A stretch of DNA of 64,000 nt from Bacteroidales bacterium (lineage in GTDB: Bacteria; Bacillota; Clostridia; Lachnospirales; Lachnospiraceae), in NCBI GenBank assembly GCA_023664535.1, contig JAMPFJ010000001.1, forward strand, positions 107,534 through 171,533, written 5' to 3'. Below, piece by piece: positions 63,835 to 64,000 of this stretch (the first letter of the stretch is position 1; each line of letters begins with the position of its first letter). The notes beneath the pieces are model-generated. The model did no database searches, was not told the origin of the DNA, and saw nothing but the letters and a program-made list of their open reading frames with translations. Both the position numbers and the translations under genes were made by a program.

Positions 63835-64000
63835 ATGGAGGATAAGAAATTAACATTTATGTCGCATCTGGTCTGGTATATTCTCTGCTTTGGCATTATT
63901 TTTTTCCTGGGGGAGTTTTTCTATGCGGTGCCGGTTTTACATAACGGACAGGAATTTTTTGCGAGAACTGCGATTACCCTGTTAGCCAGTCTGGTGTTAA
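63835..64000 (+). CDS. Membrane protein, partial at the window end
   Basis: Open to the right edge (55 codons visible). ATG 63835 has AAAGGAG upstream, 20 bp after rqcH. It begins MEDKKLTFMSHLVWYILC, then a hydrophobic helix and a second one starting near the cut (FARTAITLLASLVL). The family cannot be judged from this fragment. Confidence 0.6.
   Translation, partial: MEDKKLTFMSHLVWYILCFGIIFFLGEFFYAVPVLHNGQEFFARTAITLLASLVL

Overview
The window looks like a chromosomal segment of a low-to-mid GC, spore-former-type Clostridia, most likely a Lachnospiraceae gut bacterium. The case rests on a full spoIIIAA-AH operon, the Firmicutes order asp23-nusB-xseA-xseB-ispA-dxs-tlyA-nadK-argR-recN-spoIVB, purine-rich Shine-Dalgarno sites before nearly every gene, and clostridial-type LeuC/LeuD, SerC and SerA. 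No rRNA, tRNA, CRISPR array, transposase or phage gene was recognised. Functions are assigned from motifs and recalled family features; no database search was run.

Layout. (1) 1-16133: a type IV pilus / pseudopilus operon. It begins after a 69-bp tandem repeat and runs prepilin, prepilin peptidase, a PilM-PilN fusion, a PilO-like protein, a minor prepilin, a 974-residue PilX-like anchored protein, two more minor prepilins and a 1842-residue exported protein built from three related modules. The motor ATPase and platform genes are not here and may lie to the left. (2) 16182-19518: a YqeG-type phosphatase, an AroE-AroK fusion and an M24 peptidase. (3) 19504-30393: amino-acid biosynthesis, with a LysR regulator divergent from leuC-leuD-leuB, then ilvD, ilvB, serC and serA. 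(4) 30588-36829: a two-component system, asd, a truncated CobK-like protein with a repeat tail, a DUF218 protein, a DUF4125-like protein and efp. (5) 37073-53471: sporulation stage III channel genes, then the asp23-to-spoIVB block. (6) 53472-58303: a promoter/operator region, a palindromic insertion element, a MacB/FtsX-type ABC exporter and a DUF3592-like protein. (7) 58661-60379: two tandem Spo0A-like genes. (8) 60475-64000: glgA, rqcH and a truncated membrane protein gene.

Main points of interest. The position after spoIVB, where Firmicutes usually carry one spo0A, holds two Spo0A paralogues. Both keep an intact DNA-binding domain, but their receivers are degenerate: the first has lost every phosphorylation residue including the acceptor Asp (now Asn54); the second keeps the acceptor but lacks the Mg-binding pair and the Lys. 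Six palindromic, transposase-less elements of 157-210 bp lie between genes. Four share one arm type and two share another length class, yet five of the six have a near-identical core hairpin. One has a perfect 10-bp target duplication, two bracket serC in inverted orientation, and one splits spoIIIAG from spoIIIAH. Three metabolic genes (aroEK, the M24 peptidase gene and the cobK remnant) carry short in-frame tandem repeats of 18 or 24 bp, which suggests minisatellite growth inside enzyme genes.
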